Of a DNA stretch of 64,000 nucleotides, positions 40,744 to 50,265 are shown piece by piece. The notes beneath the pieces are model-generated. The model was not told the origin of the DNA. It saw nothing but the letters and a program-made list of their open reading frames with translations, and ran no database searches. The stretch's first letter is position 1; every line of letters begins with the position of its first letter. Source of the stretch: Candidatus Altimarinota bacterium (GTDB taxonomy: Bacteria > Cyanobacteriota > Cyanobacteriia > Cyanobacteriales > Microcystaceae); contig JAAUUT010000002.1 in NCBI GenBank assembly GCA_012031035.1, positions 1 to 64,000 on the forward strand, written 5' to 3'. A program made the position numbers and the translations under genes.

Positions 40744-41133
40744 ATGGCTGAATACGTTCAAAATAACGATAGAAATTTCTGGGTCGAACAAGGTTGTTTC
40801 CTCTGCTCGTGCGATCGCTATGCAGAAGCGCTAACCTATCTAGATCGCGCGATTTCTTTAGCCTCAAACGATTGTCAAGCCTGGAATTATCGAGGAAATG
40901 CTTTATCGGGAATGAAACGTCATGCAGAGGCACTAGCAGCCTACGAGAAAGCTGTTGCGATCGCGCCCAATTATCATCAAGCTTGGTTTAATCGTGGATT
41001 ACTGCTAGTTGAAATGGGAGCTTACAGCAATGCTTTAGAATCTTTTAAGCAAGCGATGGCAATTCATCTCGATCCTCGTTATCTCCACGCTAGTGAAGGA
41101 ATCTGGCTTAAGAAAAAAATATTCGCCATTTAA
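40744..41133 (+). CDS. Small TPR protein
   Basis: 129 residues with three TPR units: LCSCDRYAEALTYLDRAISL, AWNYRGNALSGMKRHAEALA, AWFNRGLLLVEMGAYSNALE. It is probably a soluble interaction module. It lies 16 bp after the DUF4126 gene, likely one transcript, and converges on the AEC transporter gene. Confidence 0.8.
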   Translation: MAEYVQNNDRNFWVEQGCFLCSCDRYAEALTYLDRAISLASNDCQAWNYRGNALSGMKRHAEALAAYEKAVAIAPNYHQAWFNRGLLLVEMGAYSNALESFKQAMAIHLDPRYLHASEGIWLKKKIFAI

Positions 41134-41148
41134 CTGAATCATCTTCGC

Positions 41149-42042
41149 TCAAAAACGGGCAGATGCCCATAAGATAGCAGGAAGCGTCAAAAAACCAAGT
41201 AACGTACTAATTACAATCGTCCTTGCCACTCGACTCGCATCCCCGCCAAATTCTGTCGCTAACACCACCGTATTGACAGCGACAGGCATGGCACTTTGTA
41301 AAATTAAAACTTGCAAATCTAACCCCTGTAAGCGCAAAGCAATGCCAACTCCGTAGGCAATTAAAGGCGCTAAGACCAAACGAATTACTGTAGCTACAAG
41401 CTCGTATTTGCCAATATGAAAACTTGTGCTAGCAAGTTGCATTCCCAACAATAATAGAGCGATTGGAATCGCCGCTTCTCCTAACTGTGTAATCCCCTCA
41501 TCAAGCTTAAGCGGTAGTTTAATTTCCAACCATCGCAAGCTTAAACCAGCTAGCATCGCCCAGATTAGGGGAAGTTTGAGGGTCAAACGAATCCCATAAT
41601 CAAGGCTATAACCTTGCAATAAAGCAGGAGCCACCCCAAACATGAGAATGCTAGAACCTATCATATAGACGATCGCCCTCTCTAATCCTGCCGAACCTAA
41701 CGCAAAATCGATCAAAGGGAGTCCCAAATTGCCGTTATTGGGAAAAAGCGTCGTCGCCATGAGGCTTTTTTGTAGCGCGGGAGATAAGTGAAAAAAATGA
41801 CTAATTATCCAGGCGATCGCGTAAAGTAATAGCGAGATAATGGTAAAACCAAGCAGCAATCCAAAAGAACTTTGCACTGAAAGCGTCGTTCGGTACAAAC
41901 TATCGGCAACCAGAGCGGGGGCAAGAATGTATACACCAAGCTGAGAAAGGGTTTGAGGGTCTAGGGACAGTTTTCGACCCGCCAAAACGCCAATTAAGAT
42001 AATTAAACTAACGGGAACGATGGCGGGTAAAAGAGCGGTCAT
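41149..42042 (-). CDS. AEC-family (auxin efflux carrier-like) transporter
   Basis: 297 residues, about ten hydrophobic helices in two similar halves. Conserved features are FPNNGNLGLPLIDFALG in the first half and QSAMPVAVNTVVLATEFGGD in the second. It probably exports an organic anion. Substrate unknown. The FGE-like gene lies 26 bp upstream on the same strand. Confidence 0.88.
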   Translation of the reverse strand: MTALLPAIVPVSLIILIGVLAGRKLSLDPQTLSQLGVYILAPALVADSLYRTTLSVQSSFGLLLGFTIISLLLYAIAWIISHFFHLSPALQKSLMATTLFPNNGNLGLPLIDFALGSAGLERAIVYMIGSSILMFGVAPALLQGYSLDYGIRLTLKLPLIWAMLAGLSLRWLEIKLPLKLDEGITQLGEAAIPIALLLLGMQLASTSFHIGKYELVATVIRLVLAPLIAYGVGIALRLQGLDLQVLILQSAMPVAVNTVVLATEFGGDASRVARTIVISTLLGFLTLPAILWASARF

Positions 42043-42068
42043 CTGAATGATGAATTATGAAGTATGAA

Positions 42069-42944
42069 TTATGAATGGACGACGCGAAAACCAATGTCGT
42101 AAAGCGAAGCGTTGGGATCGAATTTGACTCGATAGGCAGAGCGGCATTTTTTAGGACTCACATTCCACGAACCCCCGCGTAACACTCGCTTGTTGCTATC
42201 TCCACCCGTTATCCACGCAGATCCATCAATTGGCGCGCCTTCATAATTGTCGTGCCAATAATCGGCGCACCATTCCCTGACATTACCGTGCAGATAGTAC
42301 AATCCAAAACCATTGGCAACTTGAAAACTACCGACAGGAGTCGTTTCTCTGCGATCGCATCCTTTTGGCCCCGCGCCATAGGAACCTTTACTACAGATTT
42401 TCCCCATGTATTCCCAATCTACTCCCGAATAATTAGCTAAATCGGTCGTAATTGTCTCTCCAAAATGAAACGGCGTGAGAGTATGAGCGCGACAAGCATA
42501 TTCCCATTGGGCCTCGGTAGGCAATCGATAGTCATATCCCGTCTGCTGCGATAGCCTAGCACAAAATTCGATCGCATCGTACCAAGAAACTTGTTCTACA
42601 GGTCGATCTTCTCCTAAAAAATTAGCTGGGTTGGGGTTAAGGTCTTGTTTGACTTTGGGTAGTGCAGCTACTATTTGCCATTGTGTTTGGGTCACGGGAT
42701 ATTTCCCGATAAAAAAAGGTTTAATAGTTGCAAGATGCTGGGGACTTTGAGAAGAATGCCATCCTTCCTCGGTTTGCGGCGAACCAATGCAAAAAGTTCC
42801 GCCAGGAATGGCAACCATTTCTAGAACGATTTCTCGACCTAAATCTTCTACTCGGTAACGGGAAGAACTACGATAGCGATCGCACTCCTGACCTGTAGCA
42901 TCAACAGTGACAACCTTATATTCAAAAAGAGAGAGATTGGACAT
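42069..42944 (-). CDS. Formylglycine-generating-enzyme-like (FGE-sulfatase family) protein
   Basis: 291 residues. EMVAIPGGTFCIGSPQTEEG opens the domain, with FFIGKYPVTQTQWQIV, PVEQVSWYDAIEFCARLS, RLPTEAQWEYACRA, GNVREWCADYWHDN and RVLRGGSWNVSPKKCRSAYR. Of the two active-site Cys expected after GGS in true FGE, only the second (KKCRSAYR) is present, so it is probably not a sulfatase activator. Similar proteins act as iron/copper oxygenases or as protein-binding modules. No sulfatase gene is nearby. Confidence 0.83.
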   Translation of the reverse strand: MSNLSLFEYKVVTVDATGQECDRYRSSSRYRVEDLGREIVLEMVAIPGGTFCIGSPQTEEGWHSSQSPQHLATIKPFFIGKYPVTQTQWQIVAALPKVKQDLNPNPANFLGEDRPVEQVSWYDAIEFCARLSQQTGYDYRLPTEAQWEYACRAHTLTPFHFGETITTDLANYSGVDWEYMGKICSKGSYGAGPKGCDRRETTPVGSFQVANGFGLYYLHGNVREWCADYWHDNYEGAPIDGSAWITGGDSNKRVLRGGSWNVSPKKCRSAYRVKFDPNASLYDIGFRVVHS

Positions 42945-43055
42945 GAGGACGCTAACAAAAAACTTTGTTCCTCATCATCAAATCATAGGATAGGATGGGT
43001 CGCAGCAATAAGCTGTTATACATCTAGATAGATAAAATTATTTTTGTAAGTTTTA

Positions 43056-43640
43056 ATGAAAAAATTAGTCGTCGCTACTGGCAATCCTGGCAAACTCAAA
43101 GAAATTCAGGAATATTTGACAAACTTGGCAATCGAATTACACCTAAAACCCGATAGTCTCGAAATTGATGAAACAGGCACAACATTTGTTGAAAATGCTC
43201 GTCTAAAAGCTTCCCAAGTCGCTAACGCATTAGGAGAATGGGCGATCGCAGATGATTCGGGTTTAGAAGTAGAAGCGCTCGACGGAGCGCCTGGTATCTA
43301 TTCTGCCCGTTATGCTAGGAGCGATCGCGAACGAATCGATCGATTGCTCGACGAGCTAGGAAATAATACAAATCGACAAGCTAGATTTATTTGTGCGATC
43401 GCCCTAGCTCGTCCTGACGGCGCGATCGTTGCCTCTGTGGAAGGGATTTGTCCTGGCGAAATCCTCTATACTCCTTGTGGGACTGGCGGATTTGGTTACG
43501 ATCCCATCTTTTACGTACCCCAAGAAAAACAAACATTTGCCCAGATGAAACCAGAAGTCAAACACAAAATCAGTCATCGGGGCAAAGCTTTTGAAAAGTT
43601 AATTCCTCAATTGCGAGAACTGGGGATTGGGGATTGGTGA
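43056..43640 (+). CDS. rdgB: XTP/dITP pyrophosphatase (RdgB/HAM1)
   Basis: 194 residues. It hydrolyses non-canonical purine NTPs (dITP, XTP) to monophosphates. Conserved VVATGNPGKLKEIQEYL, WAIADDSGLEVEALDGAPGI, SARYA and GTGGFGYDPIFYVP are all present. The final codons (GIGDW) are encoded by a GGGGATT repeat that begins just before the stop. Confidence 0.96.
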   Translation: MKKLVVATGNPGKLKEIQEYLTNLAIELHLKPDSLEIDETGTTFVENARLKASQVANALGEWAIADDSGLEVEALDGAPGIYSARYARSDRERIDRLLDELGNNTNRQARFICAIALARPDGAIVASVEGICPGEILYTPCGTGGFGYDPIFYVPQEKQTFAQMKPEVKHKISHRGKAFEKLIPQLRELGIGDW

Positions 43641-43758
43641 TTGGGGATTGGCGATTAGGGATTAGCAATTAGGGTTTAAAGACTAAGAAATTGTTTGTTT
43701 TCCGAATTTCCCAGTCACCAGTCACCGATATCCCAATATCCCATTCACCATTCCCCAA

Positions 43759-43760
<2 letters not shown>
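43621..43760. repeat. Imperfect inverted repeat of GGGATTGG / CCAATCACC units
   Basis: Left arm 43621-43675 (tandem GGGGATTGG, GGTGATTGG units); right arm 43705-43760 (CCCAGTCACC, CCCATTCACC, CCCCAATT). It sits between the convergent rdgB and glnB and may fold into a long hairpin acting as a two-way terminator (inferred). Confidence 0.6.
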
Positions 43761-44133
<373 letters not shown>

Positions 44134-44186
44134 CTATTTATAAGGCGAGCTTGCCACTTTCTAACCTATTAAAGATGGAAATTTTT

Positions 44187-44200
44187 GTGAAGGTTATTAC
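44187..44200 (-). promoter_or_regulatory. Possible NtcA site upstream of glnB
   Basis: On the minus strand it reads GTAATAACCTTCAC, one base off GTA-N8-TAC, about 90 bp before the glnB start. A TAGGTT -10-like box follows after 18 nt, shorter than the usual 22-23. glnB is NtcA-controlled in other cyanobacteria, but the match here is weak. Confidence 0.3.
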
Positions 44201-44224
44201 AATTTTCTAAAGTTTCACTTATCT

Positions 44225-44641
44225 TCATGGGTAAGTGGGTTGCACGAGCCATTGAATCATCGGTTTTGACAGTGGATTTCTACGTCTAGTAGCAAGGTCG
44301 ATACAGACGTGTCTTGTCTTGGCTTTTGCCAAACACTCTAAGGAGGTAGACTGACCATAAATTGTATAGTCGATCTCAAATTCATTTTGTTTCAAGAACT
44401 GGGAACTTAAATGTATTGCCAGCTTGTCATTGCAAAAAATGGGACGTAAAAAATCTGCCGAGCAATGAGCGATTGGAATGGCAATAGAAGAATTCTCGAT
44501 TGAATCTCGAAGCTGAATGCCAGATGTCTCTAAAGACGCTTCATAAGCTTCGTGACAAAGCGATAGCAACCGAGCAAAATATATAACTCCAGCAGCATCG
44601 GTATCCGATAAACGAACGGTACGATAGTAAATAAAACGCAT
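44225..44641 (-). CDS. 1,4-dihydroxy-2-naphthoyl-CoA hydrolase
   Basis: 138-residue hot-dog thioesterase. It removes CoA from DHNA-CoA in phylloquinone synthesis, so serves photosystem I. The 4HBT-type active site is TVRLSDTDAAGVIYFARLL (catalytic Asp in DTDAAG), with later HCSADFLRPI and LAKAKTRHVCID. It resembles Synechocystis slr0204. No other men gene is nearby. Confidence 0.85.
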   Translation of the reverse strand: MRFIYYRTVRLSDTDAAGVIYFARLLSLCHEAYEASLETSGIQLRDSIENSSIAIPIAHCSADFLRPIFCNDKLAIHLSSQFLKQNEFEIDYTIYGQSTSLECLAKAKTRHVCIDLATRRRNPLSKPMIQWLVQPTYP

Positions 44642-44742
44642 AATCTCCCAGTGTCACACCTAAGTAGCGATCGAGATCGCTGCGGCGATCGCTCCTAAAA
44701 AGTAATCTTACTTAATATGGCGTGCTAGATTTGCGAAAATAG

Positions 44743-45513
44743 ATGTGTACTATTGCTAACTTTAGATTCTTGTCTTCAATTCATCCTAAGCTCGATTCCC
44801 CAGCTTGTTGTGTCGATTCCCAATCGCCAATAGCCGTTGCTTGCCACGGAGTAGAAATGACTTTCAAATCGGGCAAGCAATCTTTTCAGGCACTCAAAGG
44901 TATCGATTTAGAAGTTAAAAGCGGTAGCATTCAACTTCTGATGGGCCCGTCGGGTTCTGGGAAAACTACGTTACTATCTATTTTGGCGGGATTGTTAACC
45001 CCAACAAAAGGTAAAGTTTGTTTGCTCGGACATGACATTACAGCCATGTCTCGCTCTCAACTTGCGGAATTTCGCTTGCACAATATCGGCTTTATTTTCC
45101 AAAAATTTAACCTTTTCCCCGCTTTAACTGCCTCGGAAAACGTGGAAATCGTCCTGAAAATGAAAGGAGTTAGCGACAAAGAAATCAAAAAAGAAGCTCA
45201 GCATTTACTGACATCTGTCGGATTGGCAGATAAAGGCGACGTGCTTCCTCGCGATCTTTCTGGCGGACAGCAACAGCGAGTTGCGATCGCCAGGGCATTA
45301 GCAGGCAGCCCCAAACTGATTATGGCAGACGAACCCACAGCCGCCCTAGATTCCTACAACGGACACGCCGTTATCGAGTTACTAGCTCGTTTGGCAAAGC
45401 AGGAAGGTTGTACCGTTGTTATGGTGACGCACGATCCTCGCATTGTCGATGTTGCCGATCGCGTTGTTTCTTTAGAAGACGGCATTTTACAAAGTCGAGC
45501 GTCAACGAGTTGA
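44743..45513 (+). CDS. DevA/LolD-type ABC transporter ATP-binding protein
   Basis: 256 residues. Walker A GPSGSGKTTLLSILA, Q-loop IFQKFNLFPAL, signature [17 protein letters not shown], Walker B LIMADEPTAALDS, H-loop VTHDPRI. It is of the MacB/LolD/DevA group, which works with DevB/DevC-like membrane fusion and permease proteins; none is in the window. The first 30 or so residues are not conserved, so the start may lie later. It is divergent from the DHNA-CoA hydrolase gene. Confidence 0.85.
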   Translation: MCTIANFRFLSSIHPKLDSPACCVDSQSPIAVACHGVEMTFKSGKQSFQALKGIDLEVKSGSIQLLMGPSGSGKTTLLSILAGLLTPTKGKVCLLGHDITAMSRSQLAEFRLHNIGFIFQKFNLFPALTASENVEIVLKMKGVSDKEIKKEAQHLLTSVGLADKGDVLPRDLSGGQQQRVAIARALAGSPKLIMADEPTAALDSYNGHAVIELLARLAKQEGCTVVMVTHDPRIVDVADRVVSLEDGILQSRASTS

Positions 45514-45602
45514 AGGGTTCAAAATATAAGGAAATCTTGACAAAATGCGCTCGCTTTTGGCGCTGCTTAAAGAGCAATTGCTATTCCGCTCAAAAGTTAA
45601 GG

Positions 45603-46194
45603 TTAATAAAACTTCCCTGGAGTCGCACAAGCATAAGCAGCATCCTCGCCACTAATATCAGTGCGTTGAGCGCGAGTTTCGGGAAAGCGATAGAGTAGGG
45701 AATTAATACAATTGACAATTTTCGTGACTTTGTGCATCGTTAGTTGCTCGCCGACAAGCGTAAGCAGCCGCTTCACCACTGATATCGCTACGCTGGGTGT
45801 AAGTTTCAGGAAATCGGTAAAGCAGGGAATTAACGCAATCTACAACTGCTTGCCCTTCATAATAGGTAGCAACCCTTTGACAAGCATAAGCAGCCGCCTC
45901 GCCGCTAATATCGTTACGCTGAGCGCGAGTTTCGGGAAATCGGTAGAGTAGAGAATTGACGCACTCTACAACCGATTGTCTCGATTGTGGCGGTTTTTTA
46001 TAAATTTGTTTGAAAGAATTAGAGTTTTGAGCCTTGACACCCACAGGAAAGCTTGCGACAATCAGCCACGTCGCGATCGCAAAAAAAATGTATGGATTTT
46101 GGTTGGAAAATTGCGAAAATAAATCAGAAACGAAAAAAGCAGAATTTGTTAAAAAATTAATTTTCATATCTGGATTTAAACTAACTAAATTCAT
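45603..46194 (-). CDS. Secreted protein with three 42-residue Cys-pair repeats (one apparent frameshift)
   Basis: About 197 residues when corrected. Signal/TM segment PYIFFAIATWLIVASFPVGV, cleavage-like VKAQ, then three near-identical units: CVNSLLYRFPETRAQRNDIS with GEAAAYAC; CVNSLLYRFPETYTQRSDIS with GEAAAYAC; and a third, CINSLLYRFPETRAQRTDIS with GEDAAYAC. Each unit has two Cys 27 residues apart, probably a disulphide. The visible frame stops at 45703; the third unit is complete in another frame and joins if one T is removed from the T4 run 45719-45722, ending at TAA 45603-45605. Not a family I can name. It lies beside a restriction-modification pair. Confidence 0.7.
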
Positions 46195-46225
46195 TGAGAA
46201 TTTCTTTCGCCAACATTATCCTTTG

Positions 46226-47115
46226 TTAGCTCCGATCCATATATTTGAGAAAGCAATCAGCAATATATTGTCCAAGTTTAACTGGAACTGCATTACCAAT
46301 CATTTGTTCGAGACTAGTTTTTGTTCCAAGCCATTTAAAACTTTCTGGAAATGTTTGAATATAGCTTCTTTCGAGCGTAGTTAAAGAACGAACTTTACTT
46401 GGCTCACAAGGATCTCCCTTATGTCTTTTATAATTCTTGGGAACGGGTCTGTTGACTCCTCTAATGGTAGGGCTTGGTTCATAAATGCTGAAGATACCCC
46501 TTCTTGCATAGCTTCTTGGGTGTCTGTAATAGAACTCAAAATCTAACTTTTTACCCATATAATCATGAATTGTCATCGGAGAAGTTGATTGATTCTTAAC
46601 AAAAATATCATTGAGAAAACCATCCTTGAGTGCAGATGCCCGACAAGAATAAATCTTTTCCGAATTTGAGGAACTCCACAATAGCAGGCATCTAAAATAG
46701 TTAAACTAATTCCATAACCACTTTTTTTTAGTATTGAAACAGTTTCTTGTAATGCTTGGCTTTTTTTAATTCGCTCTACATTTTCCATCAAAAACCATTC
46801 AGGTTTCATTTTAGAGATAATCTTTGCGTATGAAATTGTTAAATTTGCCCGCCCAAGAGTTTCATCTCTCTTGCCAGCACTAGAAAAGTCTTGACATGGA
46901 GGGCCACCAATAATAATGTCAGCATTCCATTCTTTAAATTGCCCTACATCTTCAATATTTGATAAATCAATTTCAAAGATAGGATGTTCAAAATTAGCTG
47001 CATAAACATCACAAGCTTCTTTCCATTTATCAAAAGCTGCCACAACTGCAAACCCAGCATTTTGAAATCCTAATGAAAGTCCGCCACATCCAGAAAATAA
47101 ATCAATTGCTCTCAT
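46226..47115 (-). CDS. DNA (cytosine-5-)-methyltransferase (one apparent frameshift)
   Basis: About 296 residues. C5-methylase motifs: I IDLFSGCGGLSLGFQNAGF; IV IIIGGPPCQDFSSAGKRDE with the catalytic Cys; VI WFLMENVERI; VIII CGVPQIRKRFILVG; target-recognition region, then X QMIGNAVPVKLGQYIADC. The frame breaks near 46626 (HLHSRMVF versus DGFLNDIF); one added base joins them as HLHSKDGFLNDIF. It starts 2 bp after the stop of the restriction gene and forms a type II system with it. Confidence 0.88.
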
Positions 47116-47117
47116 GT

Positions 47118-48194
47118 TTAGTCAAAAAGATCGGGTGAATTGAAGATAATTGCATCAAACCGTCTTTCAGGACTTAACAAATTCTGCCCGCCGCCGAGAA
47201 TGATTTCTTTTATCTGTCCTTTGGTAATTCTTGGCTTCGTCAAAACATCTCCTCTCATATATGGATATGTTACCCTTCCATTTACAGCGAAAGCCTTATC
47301 ATTTCTAGTGTCATAAGATAATTCATCAATGACTATTCTATGATTGATTTGAGCATTTAGGCTGAAATCATAGAGCATTTTAAAGAGCCAAACTACAGTT
47401 CTTACTTGACGGGTCACAGTTCTCGATGTTGTAAGTTCCCTTCGTGCAACATTTAAGAACAATTGAGCAAAAGCTAAGTTACTCCAAACAAAAACATCTA
47501 AGCAGTTCTCAGCAAGTTTAGGGCTTTTACCTTCAGTTTTCCAAATTGGTTGCATAACTAAAGGCTCTTGCGTATCGAGAATATGAAGAATTATCCTGTC
47601 GATAGCAGCACTAATTTTAGACACAGCAGAAAGAATATTTATCCCTTCTTTCCAATCTTCAATTGCATCAAACCCCTCTCCAATCAAGGAAATCAAGTTT
47701 GCTAAATTGTCTTGAAAATGTTTAGCAATGCTACAAGCCAAATAGACAATTGTGTCAGGTCTAATTACTAATTCACAACTAAACTTGTCGTCCGATAAAT
47801 TGCAGGTTGAATTATCTGGAAGCGCTGTCAGCTTAATTTCAATCCCTCTTAAAGAAGAATTATTTTTTCTGCTCAAAGTCACTAAGTCAATTCTTGGAAA
47901 ATCTCCAATGACTAACTGCTGGAAAGGTAGATATGGGCTTTCAAATGAATAAAAAATATCTTGAGAAACTGGATTTGCTCTATAAAGATTTGTTGTGCTG
48001 ATGCTACTATGATAAGTCTGCAGCTTTTCATCAAGCTTCAGATAGATATTTTCAAAGCCTTGATACTCCAGAAATGCTGATAGCGAAGCTGGAAAAGACG
48101 AATTAAATTGATTTTTGCCCCAACTGTCTTTCCGAGTAAAATCTCGATTTGAATAGTTAATTCCAAAAAAACCAGGGTTTGAATTATCGGACAT
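47118..48194 (-). CDS. Type II restriction endonuclease, probably HindVP/HgiDI-like
   Basis: 358 residues. N-terminal GFFGINYSNRDFTRKDSWGK and NQFNSSFPASL resemble the HindVP/HgiDI restriction family, which has about this length. A PD-(D/E)xK-like core is visible: IDLVTLSRKNN followed by RGIEIKLTALPD (Asp, then Glu-x-Lys). HindVP/HgiDI enzymes recognise GRCGYC; the site here is inferred only. The order is R then M on the minus strand with 2 bp between, so both are probably cotranscribed. It is preceded by cobO 27 bp away. Confidence 0.7.
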   Translation of the reverse strand: MSDNSNPGFFGINYSNRDFTRKDSWGKNQFNSSFPASLSAFLEYQGFENIYLKLDEKLQTYHSSISTTNLYRANPVSQDIFYSFESPYLPFQQLVIGDFPRIDLVTLSRKNNSSLRGIEIKLTALPDNSTCNLSDDKFSCELVIRPDTIVYLACSIAKHFQDNLANLISLIGEGFDAIEDWKEGINILSAVSKISAAIDRIILHILDTQEPLVMQPIWKTEGKSPKLAENCLDVFVWSNLAFAQLFLNVARRELTTSRTVTRQVRTVVWLFKMLYDFSLNAQINHRIVIDELSYDTRNDKAFAVNGRVTYPYMRGDVLTKPRITKGQIKEIILGGGQNLLSPERRFDAIIFNSPDLFD

Positions 48195-48221
48195 TTTAAT
48201 TGAATTTAGAATTTAATAAAA

Positions 48222-48830
48222 CTAAAACTCAATTCCAGGTTGTGCCTTAACGCCTTGCTCTTTGAAAGGATGCTTAATTAAGGTCATTTCAGTGACTAAA
48301 TCGGCTTTTTCGATTAATTCTGAAGGCGCGCCTCTTCCTGTCAAAATAACATGAGAATCTTCTGGTTTTTGTTCTAGTCCGCTAAGAACTTCTTTAACGT
48401 CCAAATATCCAAGTTTGAGCGCAACATTAATCTCGTCTAAAAGAACGAGCTTATATTCGGGATTGCGAATGAATTCTAACCCTTTTTGCCAAGCTTCTTG
48501 AGCTTTTTGAATATCTCGATCGCGATCTTGCGTCTCCCAAGTAAACCCTTCTCCCATTGCATAGAATTCTAGTTGACCTTCCCAACGACTGAAGACGGCT
48601 TTTTCTGCTGGTTCCCAAGCACCCTTAATAAATTGTACGATCGCGACTTTATATCCATGTCCGAGCGATCGCATTACCATCCCCAATGCAGCAGTGGTTT
48701 TCCCTTTTCCATTACCAGTATGGACGATTATCAATCCTTTTTCTTGCGATCGCTCGGCTAGACGCTGTTCTTGTATTTCCTTGCGTCGCTGCATTTTCTG
48801 CTTGTGTTGTTCGGGAGTGAGTGAAGTCAT
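48222..48830 (-). CDS. cobO: Cob(I)yrinic acid a,c-diamide adenosyltransferase
   Basis: 202 residues. CobO/BtuR attaches adenosyl to cob(I)yrinic acid diamide in cobalamin synthesis and salvage. P-loop HTGNGKGKTTAALGMVMRSL, then VAIVQFIKGAWEPAEK, LVLLDEINVALKLGYL and VILTGRGAPSELIEKADLVT are all present. Its upstream side carries AATTATGAATTAT repeats (48831-48863). The R-M genes follow on the same strand. Confidence 0.95.
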   Translation of the reverse strand: MTSLTPEQHKQKMQRRKEIQEQRLAERSQEKGLIIVHTGNGKGKTTAALGMVMRSLGHGYKVAIVQFIKGAWEPAEKAVFSRWEGQLEFYAMGEGFTWETQDRDRDIQKAQEAWQKGLEFIRNPEYKLVLLDEINVALKLGYLDVKEVLSGLEQKPEDSHVILTGRGAPSELIEKADLVTEMTLIKHPFKEQGVKAQPGIEF

Positions 48831-49029
48831 TTGAATTATGAATTATCAATTATGAATTATGAAATTAACCTTAATTTATAATTTACGTCTAATGTGCAAT
48901 TAGCCAAAGTTTGTACCAGAAAGGTCTCAAAATGGCTTTGAGGATCGCTTTCATCGATCGAGTGGCGAAATCATCGAAGTTTCAGCTTCTAGTTTTCATA
49001 ATTCATCATTCATAATTCGTCATTCCCCA

Positions 49030-50109
49030 TTAGTCGTCCATTTGCCAAGGTTCGAGAATGTTATTCTCATCGAGGATTTTTTTAGGTCGCACGACGAGTA
49101 ATACTTGTCCCAGTATAGGAATATTAGGTTCTTCTTCAAACCATTGAAATGTCAATTGTTCTTGTTGTTCGACGAGGAAATAACTATTAATATCCCAATT
49201 TTGCTCTGCGCGTTCGACGACAACTAATACCTGTTCTATTTTGCCAGGAAGGGGTTTAGGAAGGCGATCGCTACTACATAAAATCGCGATCGGTTCTTCG
49301 GCTTTTAAGATTATCTGCCATCCTGGAAGGGGAATAACTGCTCCGCCGTTAGCTAGATGCGTAACTCGAAAAGGTTCTTCTACTTGTAGAGGTGAAATTT
49401 TTTCTAAGTCTTGCAATTTTAACGGTAAAGCTCCCGCAAAAGGAACGATACGAGCTAATTCTTCTTCGGCTTCGAGGCGGTAGATAGGAATTAAAGGAGC
49501 CGATTGAGTGGGTGCAACGGTAAAATCGCTGAGGAGCTTTTCTATTGCTTCTCTAGCACCTTGCGATCGCGCAAATTTTAATCCCTGCGCAATGAGACGC
49601 GCTCGATCTTGGAGATCTTTTTTTTGTTTGGCGCGTTTCCAGTATTGATAGGCGACAGCATCGCCAGGATCGTTAGTAAATCCGGCTGGCGTTTGTGCAA
49701 ATCGCGAAAATTCTTGAATTGCTTTGGCAACTTCTTTGGTAGCATCGAATTCTAGCTTTTTCTCTTTTGCCAATTCTGCTGCCGAGGCTCGTTGCTCTTG
49801 AGTGAGGATGCGAAGTTCGTACAAAATATCGCTTTTCGGCCCTTGATAATAAGCAAGGGTATCTTCTGATACGGCAGCTTTAACTAGGCTATCGTATACT
49901 TGGGCGGCAATGATAACTAGGTTTTGTTGGATTGTCTGAAGACCAGTCGCTTCAAAAATCGTTTGAGTATCGTAACCAGATTTTTGGAGTTGCTGACAGG
50001 CTCTCCCCCAATCAACCCAGGTTCCTTCTTTGTGCAGTAGCGATCGCATTAATTCTTGGGCGGCTTCTTTGGACAAATGCGACGAAGTATCTTGAGCTTT
50101 TTCTTCCAT
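49030..50109 (-). CDS. raf1: Rubisco accumulation factor 1 (Raf1)
   Basis: 359 residues, normal length. Raf1 is a dimeric chaperone that brings RbcL dimers together during Rubisco assembly. The N-terminal alpha domain (LMRSLLHKEGTWVDWGRACQ, GYDTQTIFEATGLQ) and the helical part (DPGDAVAYQYWKRAKQKKDL) match, followed by the beta domain (FRVTHLANGGAVIPLPGWQI). It is divergently oriented to ccmO, 156 bp apart. Confidence 0.92.
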   Translation of the reverse strand: MEEKAQDTSSHLSKEAAQELMRSLLHKEGTWVDWGRACQQLQKSGYDTQTIFEATGLQTIQQNLVIIAAQVYDSLVKAAVSEDTLAYYQGPKSDILYELRILTQEQRASAAELAKEKKLEFDATKEVAKAIQEFSRFAQTPAGFTNDPGDAVAYQYWKRAKQKKDLQDRARLIAQGLKFARSQGAREAIEKLLSDFTVAPTQSAPLIPIYRLEAEEELARIVPFAGALPLKLQDLEKISPLQVEEPFRVTHLANGGAVIPLPGWQIILKAEEPIAILCSSDRLPKPLPGKIEQVLVVVERAEQNWDINSYFLVEQQEQLTFQWFEEEPNIPILGQVLLVVRPKKILDENNILEPWQMDD

Positions 50110-50265
50110 AATCGTATCGACAGGTTTTCAAATATTACTAAAAGTTATTGAAGATTAGGTAAATCTTAAGTAAAGGTTAATAGTAACGCGATACACTATA
50201 GATATTAAAGCAATATGTCTATTTCCAAAGGTGCTAGGTTATTTGTAGAGGAAATATTATACTGA

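Noticed and set aside
43056-43640. rdgB truncated by the repeat at its 3' end
   Set aside because: All catalytic motifs and the normal length are present; only the last few codons are repeat-derived.
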